9,312 nt of DNA, from NCBI GenBank assembly GCA_900556515.1, contig USPH01000034.1:1-9312 (forward strand), in the 5' to 3' direction. This document shows positions 1-6,764 of this stretch, piece by piece. Position 1 is the stretch's first letter. Each line of letters starts with the position of its first letter. Source of the DNA: an uncultured Collinsella sp. Its GTDB lineage: Bacteria > Actinomycetota > Coriobacteriia > Coriobacteriales > Coriobacteriaceae. Both the position numbers and the translations under genes were made by a program. The notes below the pieces were generated by a model. It was not told the origin of the DNA and did no database searches. It saw only the letters and a list, made by a program, of their open reading frames with translations.

Positions 1-1175
1 GACAGGATATCGAGCAGCTCGATAAAGTCACGAATGACTTCACGCGGCGTCAGATGCGTGTCGGCTCCCACACGACCGAACTCGATCTTGAGGAAGTCCA
101 CCAAGTCGTTCTCGGTAAGCGTGGGCGACCAGCCAAAGTAGCCGGCGTGAATTTGCATGACTTTTTCGATCAGCACCAGCAACTCCTCATAGGTGAGTGG
201 CTGCAGGCGGATGATGGGCGCGAGCATGTCCTTAAGGTCCTCGCGCGCAAAGCGGCCCTGAGCGAGTCGGCTGCGCAGGGCCTCGTAGGAGAACACGCCT
301 CGGCGGCGGTCTTCGATGGAGGTTGGAGTGCCGCCCATGATCATGCCCAGGTACTGCGCCTTGCCCTGGAGCGTGTCGTTGTACATAGTCAGGATCTTCT
401 CGTAGTTGTATTGGCGCGTGATCGCGTTGGGAATCTTGTACAGATTCACGAGTTCGTCGATGAGCACCAGCATGCCCTTGTATCCGCTGCAGACCAAAAA
501 GCGTGCAATGAGCTTAACGTAGTCGTACCAGTCGTCATCGCTGATGATGGTCGAGGAGCCCAGCTCAGCGCGTGCCTCGCTCTTGGTGCGGTACTCGCCG
601 CGAATCCATTTGGTCACGCGGCTCATAGCCTCTTCATCGCCCTCGGATACGGCCATGCGATAGCGGCGGAGCATGCGGGTGAAGTCGAAGCCGTGGACCA
701 TCTCCTCGAGCGGGGCCAGTTGGGCATTGACGACCGACTCGTCGACGTCGGCACACGAGGCGACCCAGCGATCCAAAATAAGGTTGAGCGCACCGCCCTC
801 GGGGCGCGTCTTGGTCGAGATATTGCGGATGAGCTCGCGGTAGGTGGCAAGGCCCTGTCCTTGACCGCCCTGCAGGCGGCGCTCAGGGGATAGGTCGGCA
901 TCAGCGACGACGAATCCCTCACCCATGGCGTGCGTGCGGATGGTCTGGAGCAAAAAGCTCTTGCCTGCGCCGTAGCGACCGACCAGAAACCGGAAACTCG
1001 CGCCACCGTCGGCGATGAGACTTAAATCGGTGAGCAGGGCGCGGATCTCGACCTCGCGCCCTACGGTGATGTAGGGAAGGCCGATGCGTGGGACCACGCC
1101 GCCCTTGAGTGAGTTGAGAATGACGGCGGCGACGCGTTTGGGTACGCGGGGCGCTGCGGATGTGGTATCACTCAT
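1..1175 (-). CDS. DUF2791 / BREX-type P-loop ATP-binding protein (3' end beyond window)
   Basis: Reading the minus strand from the ATG at 1175 gives 391 open codons to the window edge, so the C-terminus is missing. I see a Walker A motif GRYGAGKS at residues 66-73 and a Walker B segment MLVLIDE at 235-241. A later GTPTSIEDRRRGVFSYEAL segment from residue 282 has the form typical of the DUF2791 family (the 'BREX system ATP-binding domain', also called BrxD-like). TPREVIRDF near residue 376 suggests that only a few dozen residues are lost. Members are cytosolic AAA-like ATPases thought to work with helicases on DNA; the substrate is unknown. The start overlaps the stop of the upstream TerB-N gene by 8 nt and has an AGAGGA site about 10 nt upstream, which implies translational coupling. 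No PglX, PglZ or BrxC is visible, so I do not call this BREX. Family assignment is from motif memory and fairly sure; the role is inferred. Confidence 0.85.
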   Translation of the reverse strand, partial: MSDTTSAAPRVPKRVAAVILNSLKGGVVPRIGLPYITVGREVEIRALLTDLSLIADGGASFRFLVGRYGAGKSFLLQTIRTHAMGEGFVVADADLSPERRLQGGQGQGLATYRELIRNISTKTRPEGGALNLILDRWVASCADVDESVVNAQLAPLEEMVHGFDFTRMLRRYRMAVSEGDEEAMSRVTKWIRGEYRTKSEARAELGSSTIISDDDWYDYVKLIARFLVCSGYKGMLVLIDELVNLYKIPNAITRQYNYEKILTMYNDTLQGKAQYLGMIMGGTPTSIEDRRRGVFSYEALRSRLAQGRFAREDLKDMLAPIIRLQPLTYEELLVLIEKVMQIHAGYFGWSPTLTENDLVDFLKIEFGRVGADTHLTPREVIRDFIELLDIL

Positions 1176-2928
1176 GGTCTAGGTATCCTCTCACGTCTGC
1201 TTCGTAGTCCTCGATAATCTGCGGCCCTGCCGCGCCGAATTCGATAACGGTGTCTCCCACCAGGTCAAAGAGCGCCTCGTTGATGCTGTCGACGAGCATG
1301 TCCTCGCTCTGTCCCGATTGCACTACCGCCGATTCCGCCTGTACTGCGTTGTGCTCGAGCAGCGCGCGGAGATAGGCGTCTGCGGCGGGTGTGAGTTCGT
1401 TCGTGGCGTCAGCGGGCGCAACAGCTGCGAACGCGGGCGTCGGCGCGAGAAGCGGTGCCACGACACCAAACTGCTCGGTGGATATGGTTGGCTCGTCGGT
1501 CTCGTCCTGCCGAATGGGTGCCGCGACCGCCTCGACAATCGCGTCGGCTACGGGCTCGGCTTCCGGTTGCCCTGAGTTCGCTGTCTCGGCTCCCACAGGC
1601 ACATCGTCCTCGCGCTCTTCGTCGATTAAAAGTGCTTCGCGCGTTTGCGCAGCGGCGCTCCGAATGTGCCCCAACTGACTCAGATCGATATCGATCTTGA
1701 CGGGCTGGTGTGCGGCATCCCATGAAAGCCATGCCACAATCTCGTCATCGATAATCTTGGCCAGATATTTGGGGACCTTTTCTTCCTTAAGGGGATGGGC
1801 GGGGTCCAGCGCCAGGCGCAGGCGTTGGTCGCAGGCGCGCATCATTTCACCGAGCTTGCTGCTCTTTTGCCTACTACCGTGGATACGCATACATTCCCAA
1901 AAGCCGTTTTGGCAACGGTAGATATGGATGGGATCCAGGCGGTATTTGCAGTCCTCGTGGCGCTCGGGCGCAAAGAATACGGCCGAGGCAAACATGGTGT
2001 AGGGCATGGCCGTCTCCTCCCCAAATAAGCTCGCCACGATGCCGGTCTTTCGGTGCGTGTCATAGTAGCGCGCCATACGGACATACACGGCGCACGCCAC
2101 GTGGCGCAGATCGCGGTGGTGGCTGCGGTCGAGCCGCGAGTTACTTGGGTTGTACGTGGAGAGGGCGTTGATGGCGGCCATGAGTCGCTCCTCGCGCGCC
2201 TCGTCGGGCGGAAGGGGGAGGATCGGCTCAGAGGATTTACGACGTTTGGGGGCCTGCCCGGACGGCTCCGGTGCAGGCGCAAGGTCTCGAACCGCACGCC
2301 GCAGCTCGATAAGGGCGTTATCGAACATGACGGTTTTGGAGTCGCGAAGCAGCTTGGGATCGAGCCCGTGGAACACGGCGTAATCCTGCAGCCACACGCG
2401 TGCAAACCGGTCGATGCCGGGCTCGAAGGCACGATAAGCATCCCAAAAGGCCTTGATCTTGCTAAAACCATCGAGCGGGTCATCTACGCCAATGCCGCAG
2501 ATCAGTTCATAGAGATACAGGAAGGCAAAGGACGTAGACGTTTCTTCGACGGTTCCGCGGCGTACCCGTGCGCGCCAGGTAAAGTACCCGCGCAGCTGGC
2601 GATCGCTCATGGCGTTGTAGGTTGGGAAGTACGACTTGAACGTACCGTTATAGGGGCAATCGTCCTCAAAGTCGGCCATCAGCAGGCCTTGGCGGTAGAA
2701 GAGCTCGGCTTCCGAAAGCCAGCGTCCTGCACCGCCTTTGGGGTCATCCTGCCAGCGCGATATCTCGCGCATCTTGCGGTACTGGTCGGGAAGGAAATTC
2801 TGCATCTGTCGGCCGGTCTTGAGAATCGGCTCGTCTGCGTAGACTTCATGTGAGAAACGGGCGGACTGGTGGGTCCGGGCCTCGGCCATAATGCGCTCGA
2901 TGAGCATCTTGATGTCCTGGTCGGCCAC
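1168..2928 (-). CDS. TerB-N / TerB-C domain protein
   Basis: This 586-aa soluble protein starts at GTG (2928), 5 nt after a strong AGGAGAGGAG site. Residues about 25-215 match the TerB-N domain, with the aromatic and charged pattern FLPDQYRKMREISRW, FEDD and FAFLYLYELI. Residues about 255-375 form the usual middle part, including YRCQNGFWEC and KLGEMMRACDQRL. TerB-C starts near 405 (PVKIDIDLSQLGHIRS) and ends with EDMLVDSINEALFDLVGDTVIE and a final IIEDYEADVRGYL. Between the two TerB-C parts, residues about 440-512 are a low-complexity Ala/Glu/Pro-rich linker. I could not find a canonical metal-binding TerB core, so a tellurite label would mislead. Proteins of this layout are known from genomic surveys to sit beside DUF2791 ATPases and superfamily II helicases and are proposed to belong to DNA-processing stress or defence complexes. 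The biochemical function is unknown. It is the first gene of the operon. Confidence 0.85.
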   Translation of the reverse strand: MADQDIKMLIERIMAEARTHQSARFSHEVYADEPILKTGRQMQNFLPDQYRKMREISRWQDDPKGGAGRWLSEAELFYRQGLLMADFEDDCPYNGTFKSYFPTYNAMSDRQLRGYFTWRARVRRGTVEETSTSFAFLYLYELICGIGVDDPLDGFSKIKAFWDAYRAFEPGIDRFARVWLQDYAVFHGLDPKLLRDSKTVMFDNALIELRRAVRDLAPAPEPSGQAPKRRKSSEPILPLPPDEAREERLMAAINALSTYNPSNSRLDRSHHRDLRHVACAVYVRMARYYDTHRKTGIVASLFGEETAMPYTMFASAVFFAPERHEDCKYRLDPIHIYRCQNGFWECMRIHGSRQKSSKLGEMMRACDQRLRLALDPAHPLKEEKVPKYLAKIIDDEIVAWLSWDAAHQPVKIDIDLSQLGHIRSAAAQTREALLIDEEREDDVPVGAETANSGQPEAEPVADAIVEAVAAPIRQDETDEPTISTEQFGVVAPLLAPTPAFAAVAPADATNELTPAADAYLRALLEHNAVQAESAVVQSGQSEDMLVDSINEALFDLVGDTVIEFGAAGPQIIEDYEADVRGYLDHE

Positions 2929-2965
2929 CGCTTCTCCTCTCCTAACGCAGCTTCGGTGACCTCAT

Positions 2966-2994
2966 ATCATAGCACAGCATCAAACAGGTGTTCG
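2966..2994 (-). promoter_or_regulatory. Putative sigma-70 promoter of the TerB-N operon
   Basis: On the minus strand, TATGAT (2966-2971) preceded by TGC forms an extended -10 element (TGnTATGAT). A weak -35, CGAACA (2989-2994), lies 17 nt further upstream. It sits 37 nt upstream of the GTG at 2928 and is followed by the strong ribosome binding site at 2934-2943. No convincing terminator lies between it and the DUF554 gene upstream, so read-through is also possible. Confidence 0.45.
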
Positions 2995-3016
2995 AGATAC
3001 TGCTGCGTAGATAGAT

Positions 3017-3733
3017 TTAGAACAGGAGGGCGTAGATGACGGCGATGACGACGGAGGGGAGCATATTGGCCGTGCGGAAGGTCTGGGGACGGATGAGGTT
3101 GACGCCGACGCAGAAGATGAGCATGGAGCCTACGAGCGAAAGGCTGTCGAGGGCTGCCGTAGTCATGATGGGGGAGAGCGCGCCGGCAAACAACGTGATC
3201 GTCCCCTGGAACACGGCGACGGGCAGGGCCGAGAAGATGCAGCCGCGTCCGAGCGACGCCGTCATGGTGCAGACGATGATGCAGTCCAATGCGCCTTTCA
3301 AGGCAAGCGTTGACCAGTCGCCGAGCAGGCCGTCCTGGATCGATCCCACAATTGCCATGGCGCCGATACACACGGTGAGTGAAGTCGAGACAAAAGCGTT
3401 GGTGAACTCGTTATCGCCCTCACTGCCGGTCTTGCGCTTGAGCCATTCGCCAAGGTTCTCGATGGCGGCTTCCAAGTTGACGGCCTCGCCGATGAGCGAA
3501 CCGAGCGCAAATGAGACGATGAGCATGGTGGTGCCGGTGGTCGCTAGCGCCTTCCCATCGATAAGGAGCATCTTTTGCATGGTGCCGCCAAGGCCGATAA
3601 ACAGGACGCACAGCCCCGATGCTTTCATGAGCGTGTCTTGGATGCGCGGTGTGATGAAGCGGCCGCCCGCTAATCCCAAAAGACCGCCCGCAACTAAAAG
3701 CACAACGTTGATGATTGTTCCCAAGCCCGGCAT
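3017..3733 (-). CDS. DUF554 family membrane protein (YqgA/YdfK-like)
   Basis: This is a 238-aa, very hydrophobic protein, the usual length of the DUF554 family (E. coli YqgA, B. subtilis YdfK). It opens with the family-typical PGLGTIINVVLLVAGGLLG, followed by about six to seven membrane segments (roughly residues 5-24, 38-56, 66-84, 116-136, 146-165, 167-187, 200-215 and 225-238). The Gly-rich and small-residue pattern (FIGLGGTMQK, SFALGSLIGEAVNLE) is characteristic. I chose the ATG at 3733 because AGGAGG lies 5 nt upstream; the frame stays open to 3802 but the extra 23 residues are not membrane-like and have no ribosome binding site. It is a single gene, 118 nt from the exported cluster and 88 nt from the TerB-N gene. 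Function is unproven; some relatives have been suggested to be transporters. The family call is confident, a specific role is not. Confidence 0.9.
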   Translation of the reverse strand: MPGLGTIINVVLLVAGGLLGLAGGRFITPRIQDTLMKASGLCVLFIGLGGTMQKMLLIDGKALATTGTTMLIVSFALGSLIGEAVNLEAAIENLGEWLKRKTGSEGDNEFTNAFVSTSLTVCIGAMAIVGSIQDGLLGDWSTLALKGALDCIIVCTMTASLGRGCIFSALPVAVFQGTITLFAGALSPIMTTAALDSLSLVGSMLIFCVGVNLIRPQTFRTANMLPSVVIAVIYALLF

Positions 3734-3748
3734 GAGCCCTCCTGTATT

Positions 3749-3766
3749 GATGCCAACGTGGCAATC
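3749..3766. promoter_or_regulatory. Inverted repeat in the leader of the DUF554 gene
   Basis: The sequence contains TGCCA-ACG-TGGCA (3751-3763), extended to GATGCCA/TGGCAATC with one bulged base. It lies between the ribosome binding site of the DUF554 gene and a possible extended -10 (TGCTACGAT on the minus strand, about 3764-3772). It could be an operator or a small mRNA hairpin. The arms are short, so chance is possible. Confidence 0.3.
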
Positions 3767-3851
3767 GTAGCAGAACGAAATGCGAGGCACATCGCGACTC
3801 ATCTAATACGTTATATAAGTGGTGTTAGGAATGATGTGCAGCATTTAAGCC

Positions 3852-5282
3852 TCAGGTGGTTGTCGGGACATAGGGATAGTATTCAAAGCGCAGTGTCATA
3901 AGCCGCTGTGGGGATTCAATAGCCGCGGCGATGATATTGGCATCGCGGGCACGATCAAACCCTTCGAGTTCGATCTGATACGAGACGTCTTGCATAATGT
4001 CCAGACGTCGCCAGGCTAGGAGTGTGTCACCATCGAATTCCAAGGTCTTGCCTCCGTCTGGAGCAACGGCGTATAGACGCAGCTTGGCGGTGGTTGCAGG
4101 GTCGACAACCGTGACCTTTTTAATTTCGTTTCGAGTATTCTTGGCGCCCAACAAGGTGAGCAGTGTTGGGGCCACGACCTCGCCCGATGGCAAAAAGACG
4201 ACTTCGATGGATTCAGGAAATGCGATGATAGCCGACTTGCGGACGGGCTGATTGGCGGCGGCAACTTCGATGTTCGCAGCGTCGATGACCTCCGTGTGGT
4301 CGAGCGCGGCAAGCACGCAGCAGTTACCTTCATCGATCTCTTGAGGATCAGCAAGCCCCAGACTGTCCGCGAACTCGGGATCGTTTGGATCGGCAGCGGG
4401 CTCATTCGGCGCTTCGAAAGAAGCTGGGACGCTGTTTGTCGGCGACGGCGTGTCGCCCGCACCTGCTTCTTTGTCCGCGCTCTCTTCTTGTATGGTTGCG
4501 TTGATGGGTTCGTCGTTTGGGGGGAGCGTCTTGGCGTCAAACGCGGAGGGGAGAATTCCGATGGCTCCGGATCCGCTCCACTCCATTTCGAGAAGCGCCG
4601 GGTCGGCAAGAATGCGTTGCCTGCTTTGCGCGTGGGCATCGATTTCAATAGGGCCTGCCTCCGTCCCACGCGTAAGGCTGAGCGATCCGGTCGACTTCTC
4701 GAAATGAATGTCTGTGTCTTTGGTGCTGACGGCGTAGAATAGCAGGGACGCTTCTCCCGCCGCGATGGCATCGGTGTCGGCTTTGGTCAGCCGCAACGAT
4801 GCCGTGAATGAGAGGGTGGGCTGCGCATCGTCTGCATTCGCGGCGGCGCAGCCCAAACATATACCGCCTCCTTTCTCGAAAAACGTACCGTCGAAGGCGA
4901 CCTTCGCTCCGTTCGCCGAGTCATCGACCGAAGCGATGTCGATGCGCAGCTCTAAATTGCATGGATCGCCATCTGCATCGAGCACAACCGAGCGCCACGT
5001 GCAGACGGCGCACCCCGCCTGGGAGCCGTTTGCCTTGTTCGAACGATTGATATCCACGACTATCGAGCCGTCCGTATTACGACGAAGGCATCCCGAGGTT
5101 GAGATCGCGGCCTGTGCGATCGAAAAACGCTTGCACGCAATGGCGCTCGACGGATTTGGTGCGGAACTTAGGGCTGCTGGTAAGGAGCCTGCCATGACGG
5201 GAGTCGCCCAAGCGGTGACAGGCGTTCCGGTTGCGAGCGCGCCGCAGAGTGCGACGACGGGCAAAAGGTTCTTCGATGCCAT
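3852..5282 (-). CDS. Secreted protein with two CxxC motifs, unknown function
   Basis: I do not recognise this 476-aa protein by name. The start at ATG 5282 has AAGGAG 6 nt upstream and lies 18 nt after the stop of the LAQTG protein gene, so the two are co-transcribed. Residues 1-26 are a signal peptide (hydrophobic core LLPVVALCGALATG, likely AWA cleavage). The N-terminal half (about 50-235) is beta-rich and holds CAVC (91-94) and CLGC (142-145) plus C50, C65 and C108, which could form disulphides or bind a metal outside the cell. Residues about 255-315 are an acidic Pro/Asn/Glu-rich linker. The C-terminal region (about 348-470) is again beta-rich and ends in LRFEYYPYV. There is no LPxTG-like motif, C-terminal TM segment or lipobox, so it is either released or held by its neighbours. 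Its C-terminal pattern resembles the 199-aa protein at 5566-6165 (inference). A structural or adhesive surface role is plausible. Confidence 0.75.
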   Translation of the reverse strand: MASKNLLPVVALCGALATGTPVTAWATPVMAGSLPAALSSAPNPSSAIACKRFSIAQAAISTSGCLRRNTDGSIVVDINRSNKANGSQAGCAVCTWRSVVLDADGDPCNLELRIDIASVDDSANGAKVAFDGTFFEKGGGICLGCAAANADDAQPTLSFTASLRLTKADTDAIAAGEASLLFYAVSTKDTDIHFEKSTGSLSLTRGTEAGPIEIDAHAQSRQRILADPALLEMEWSGSGAIGILPSAFDAKTLPPNDEPINATIQEESADKEAGAGDTPSPTNSVPASFEAPNEPAADPNDPEFADSLGLADPQEIDEGNCCVLAALDHTEVIDAANIEVAAANQPVRKSAIIAFPESIEVVFLPSGEVVAPTLLTLLGAKNTRNEIKKVTVVDPATTAKLRLYAVAPDGGKTLEFDGDTLLAWRRLDIMQDVSYQIELEGFDRARDANIIAAAIESPQRLMTLRFEYYPYVPTTT

Positions 5283-5300
5283 GGGGTCTCCTTAGCTAAT

Positions 5301-5582
5301 TTAGTGCGGCCTGTCCGTGTTTTGTTTCTGGCTGCGTTTGATGTGCAGGCCGAGTCCGGCGGTCCCCGCGCCTGCTGCTGTGGCGCCTGCTGCCAAGAGC
5401 CATCGTCTGTCGCCTGTCTGCGCCAACGGTTCCTCGCGGTCGCCGCGGTCGAGCTCCGAGAGGTCGACCGTCACTTGCGTGGCGGCCTGCGCCTGTTCTT
5501 GCTGGGCAAAGGCCATGGCTGGCCCAAACGCTAGGATGCTGACGGCGGCGGCCAGGGCGACGGCCTTATGCCGTGTGCGCAC
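5301..5582 (-). CDS. Short LAQTG sortase-anchored surface protein
   Basis: From GTG 5582 this encodes 93 aa. Residues 1-26 form a signal peptide (RTRHK n-region, AVALAAAVSILAFG core, AFA cleavage). Residues about 27-52 are a short Gln/Ala-rich and acidic mature part including TQVTVDLSELDRGD. The C-terminus is a complete cell-wall sorting signal: LAQTG at 53-57, a Gly/Ala-rich hydrophobic stretch at about 61-80, then a basic tail (HIKRSQK). LAxTG is the motif class associated with class E sortases of actinobacteria; the sortase itself is not in this window. The mature, wall-linked part would be only about 30 residues, which is unusually short. The gene overlaps the end of the upstream gene by 17 nt. 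A TTG at 5612 with GAAGG upstream is an alternative start that gives 103 aa and a 47-nt overlap. The exact start is uncertain; the sorting signal is clear. Confidence 0.75.
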   Translation of the reverse strand: MRTRHKAVALAAAVSILAFGPAMAFAQQEQAQAATQVTVDLSELDRGDREEPLAQTGDRRWLLAAGATAAGAGTAGLGLHIKRSQKQNTDRPH

Positions 5583-6165
5583 CGGGCTCGACCGTCCAGG
5601 TGATCGTTGCAACCTGATCGCCTTCGCCGGTTACGCGGAAGATGTCGCGCGTGACGCGGGCGACGTTTCCGCTTGTCTTGAGCTTAATTTTGTCCGTGCC
5701 ACCGGCAATGCCCTGGTAGCCCATGTCGAAGGCTGCATTCTTGGAAAGATCGAGGCCCGTTCCCTGCATTGCGGCGCTGGCGTTCTGGAGCGCGCCGTCG
5801 GGGCCGACCTTAAAGTCGATGGAGTTCTGCGCGGTTCCGGCCTTGGCGTCGGCGGCAATGGTCCAGGTGTTCATGGCGTCGATCTTCATGTTGGTGACAT
5901 GGATGCCGTAGGCCGAATGATTGTCGATGGTGGTCGCGTCTTCTGAGGGGCCCTGAAGCGTGCCGTCGGCCTTGGCGACGAAGGGAATAACCGTCGGAAC
6001 TTTGAACTCAACGTTGTCGATCTCGGTCCTGACCATTACCTTCGTGGTTCCAACGCGCCCGGCTGCCATAGCTGGCGTCGGGGCGGCGCCCATTGCGAGC
6101 GCGAGCGCGAGCCCTGCGCCCACGACGAGCGCTCTGGCTCCGTTCATATTCCTGGTGATGTCCAT
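5566..6165 (-). CDS. Secreted beta-rich surface protein, unknown family
   Basis: This 199-aa protein starts at ATG 6165 with AAAGGA 7 nt upstream. Residues 1-34 are a signal peptide with a long Ala/Gly/Leu core and AMA cleavage site. The mature part (35-199) is beta-strand-like throughout and opens with NVEFKVPTVIPFVAKADGTL (residues 51-70), then a DNHSAYGIHVTNMKI stretch. This layout, with strand, 'VP', hydrophobic 'ADGT' turn, then Asn-containing strand, is common in small secreted Firmicute and actinobacterial envelope proteins (WxL-like or camelysin/TasA-like folds), but no WxL motif is present and I cannot name the family. It contains no cysteine and no sorting signal. It ends ITWTVEPG, as complete domains of this type do, so I read the stop as natural. 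It overlaps the LAQTG gene, which suggests the two act together at the surface. Confidence 0.75.
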   Translation of the reverse strand: MDITRNMNGARALVVGAGLALALAMGAAPTPAMAAGRVGTTKVMVRTEIDNVEFKVPTVIPFVAKADGTLQGPSEDATTIDNHSAYGIHVTNMKIDAMNTWTIAADAKAGTAQNSIDFKVGPDGALQNASAAMQGTGLDLSKNAAFDMGYQGIAGGTDKIKLKTSGNVARVTRDIFRVTGEGDQVATITWTVEPGAHTA

Positions 6166-6185
6166 GGTCGTTCCTTTCTATTCGC

Positions 6186-6202
6186 CGCGGGCCGTCCCCG
6201 CG
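6186..6202 (-). other. GC-rich hairpin in the leader of the 199-aa secreted protein gene
   Basis: The transcript would contain CGCGGG-GACGG-CCCGCG, a perfect 6-bp GC stem with a 5-nt loop, about 8 nt before the ribosome binding site of the gene starting at 6165. No T-run follows it on the transcribed strand, so it is not a classic terminator. It could stabilise the processed downstream mRNA or tune translation within the 89-nt gap between the two genes. Confidence 0.4.
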
Positions 6203-6254
6203 ATGATTGGACGAATGCTGGTGAATCGCGTGCGGTGCCGCGTCGGCCGGAAAG

Positions 6255-6764
6255 CTAGTTCTCGGCTTGCTCAACCCGTACCTTGACACGTGTCGGATTG
6301 CCGTGGCTGTCGAGGGTCTTTGCATCGAGTGCCTGGATCTCGATGTACGCCTCGCCTTCTTTGATGTCGCCGGCGGGGCACGTTTCGATTGTCTTGCCGG
6401 TCTCGACCACACCGGATTCGTACATGGTCTCGTCGTTTTGGATGACGCGGAATCGCTGGGGAAATTTATTGTCTTGGACGTTTTGCACGTTGACGCGCAG
6501 CTTGCCGTCCTCCTGCAGCTGAGCGACCGGTGCGACCGAAATCGTCATCATGTTGTCGCGGACGATGGCGTCGAGCTCATCTTGGATTTCCTGACGCGTT
6601 TTGCCCTCGGCCGTCGTAACCGAAGCGCCCGCCTCGGGTACGGGCTGCGACTGCCAAGCGTATAGTCCTACGGCGACAAGGGCGCAGACGATGGCCAAGC
6701 AGGCAACGATGAGCTTCTTGCGACGACCCAGGCCTGCAAAGCGGGGTGGCTTCTTCGCGCTCAT
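6255..6764 (-). CDS. Membrane-anchored extracytoplasmic protein, unknown function
   Basis: This 169-aa protein begins with a basic cytoplasmic tail (MSAKKPPRFAGLGRRKK) and one membrane segment at about residues 18-36. There is no clear cleavage site, so it should stay anchored with its C-terminal 130 residues outside. A linker with a charged helix (TRQEIQDELDAIVRDNMM, 56-73) leads into a beta-rich domain (about 74-168) with VAPVAQLQEDGKLRVNVQNV, FRVIQNDETMYESG and ending in VKVRVEQAEN. It has one cysteine, C129. The ATG at 6764 has AAGGA 7 nt upstream and overlaps the stop of the preceding gene by the ATGA tetranucleotide, so the two are translationally coupled. The next gene encodes a secreted protein 89 nt downstream. 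I do not recognise the family. The topology suggests a membrane-side partner or docking component for the secreted proteins of the cluster, which is inference. Confidence 0.75.
   Translation of the reverse strand: MSAKKPPRFAGLGRRKKLIVACLAIVCALVAVGLYAWQSQPVPEAGASVTTAEGKTRQEIQDELDAIVRDNMMTISVAPVAQLQEDGKLRVNVQNVQDNKFPQRFRVIQNDETMYESGVVETGKTIETCPAGDIKEGEAYIEIQALDAKTLDSHGNPTRVKVRVEQAEN

Noticed and set aside
54..893. Long plus-strand open frame of 279 codons
   Set aside because: It lies antisense to the P-loop ATPase, which has intact Walker motifs; the plus-strand frame has no recognisable domain.
1..1175. Complete BREX phage-defence system
   Set aside because: Only the ATP-binding family member is shared; no PglX methylase, PglZ phosphatase or BrxC is seen.
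2053..2853. Long plus-strand open frame of 266 codons
   Set aside because: Antisense shadow of the TerB-N gene, caused by GC-rich codon use.
1168..2928. Tellurite resistance determinant
   Set aside because: TerB-N and TerB-C are named after Ter loci, but no TerD, TerC or TerZ gene is present and no TerB core is evident, so resistance should not be claimed.
3036..3770. Plus-strand open frame of 244 codons
   Set aside because: Antisense to the clearly recognisable DUF554 membrane protein; its translation is low-quality and Ser/Pro/Met-rich.
3734..3851. Terminator after the 476-aa secreted protein gene
   Set aside because: Checked for a GC stem followed by a T-run on the minus strand and found none; the only inverted repeat is the short one already listed in the DUF554 leader.
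4765..5295. Plus-strand open frame of 176 codons
   Set aside because: Antisense to the signal-peptide end of the secreted Cys-containing protein; no domain or ribosome binding site support.
6090..6120. Tandem GCGAGC microrepeat
   Set aside because: It encodes the Ala/Leu core of the signal peptide of the 199-aa protein; it is simple codon repetition and not a separate element.
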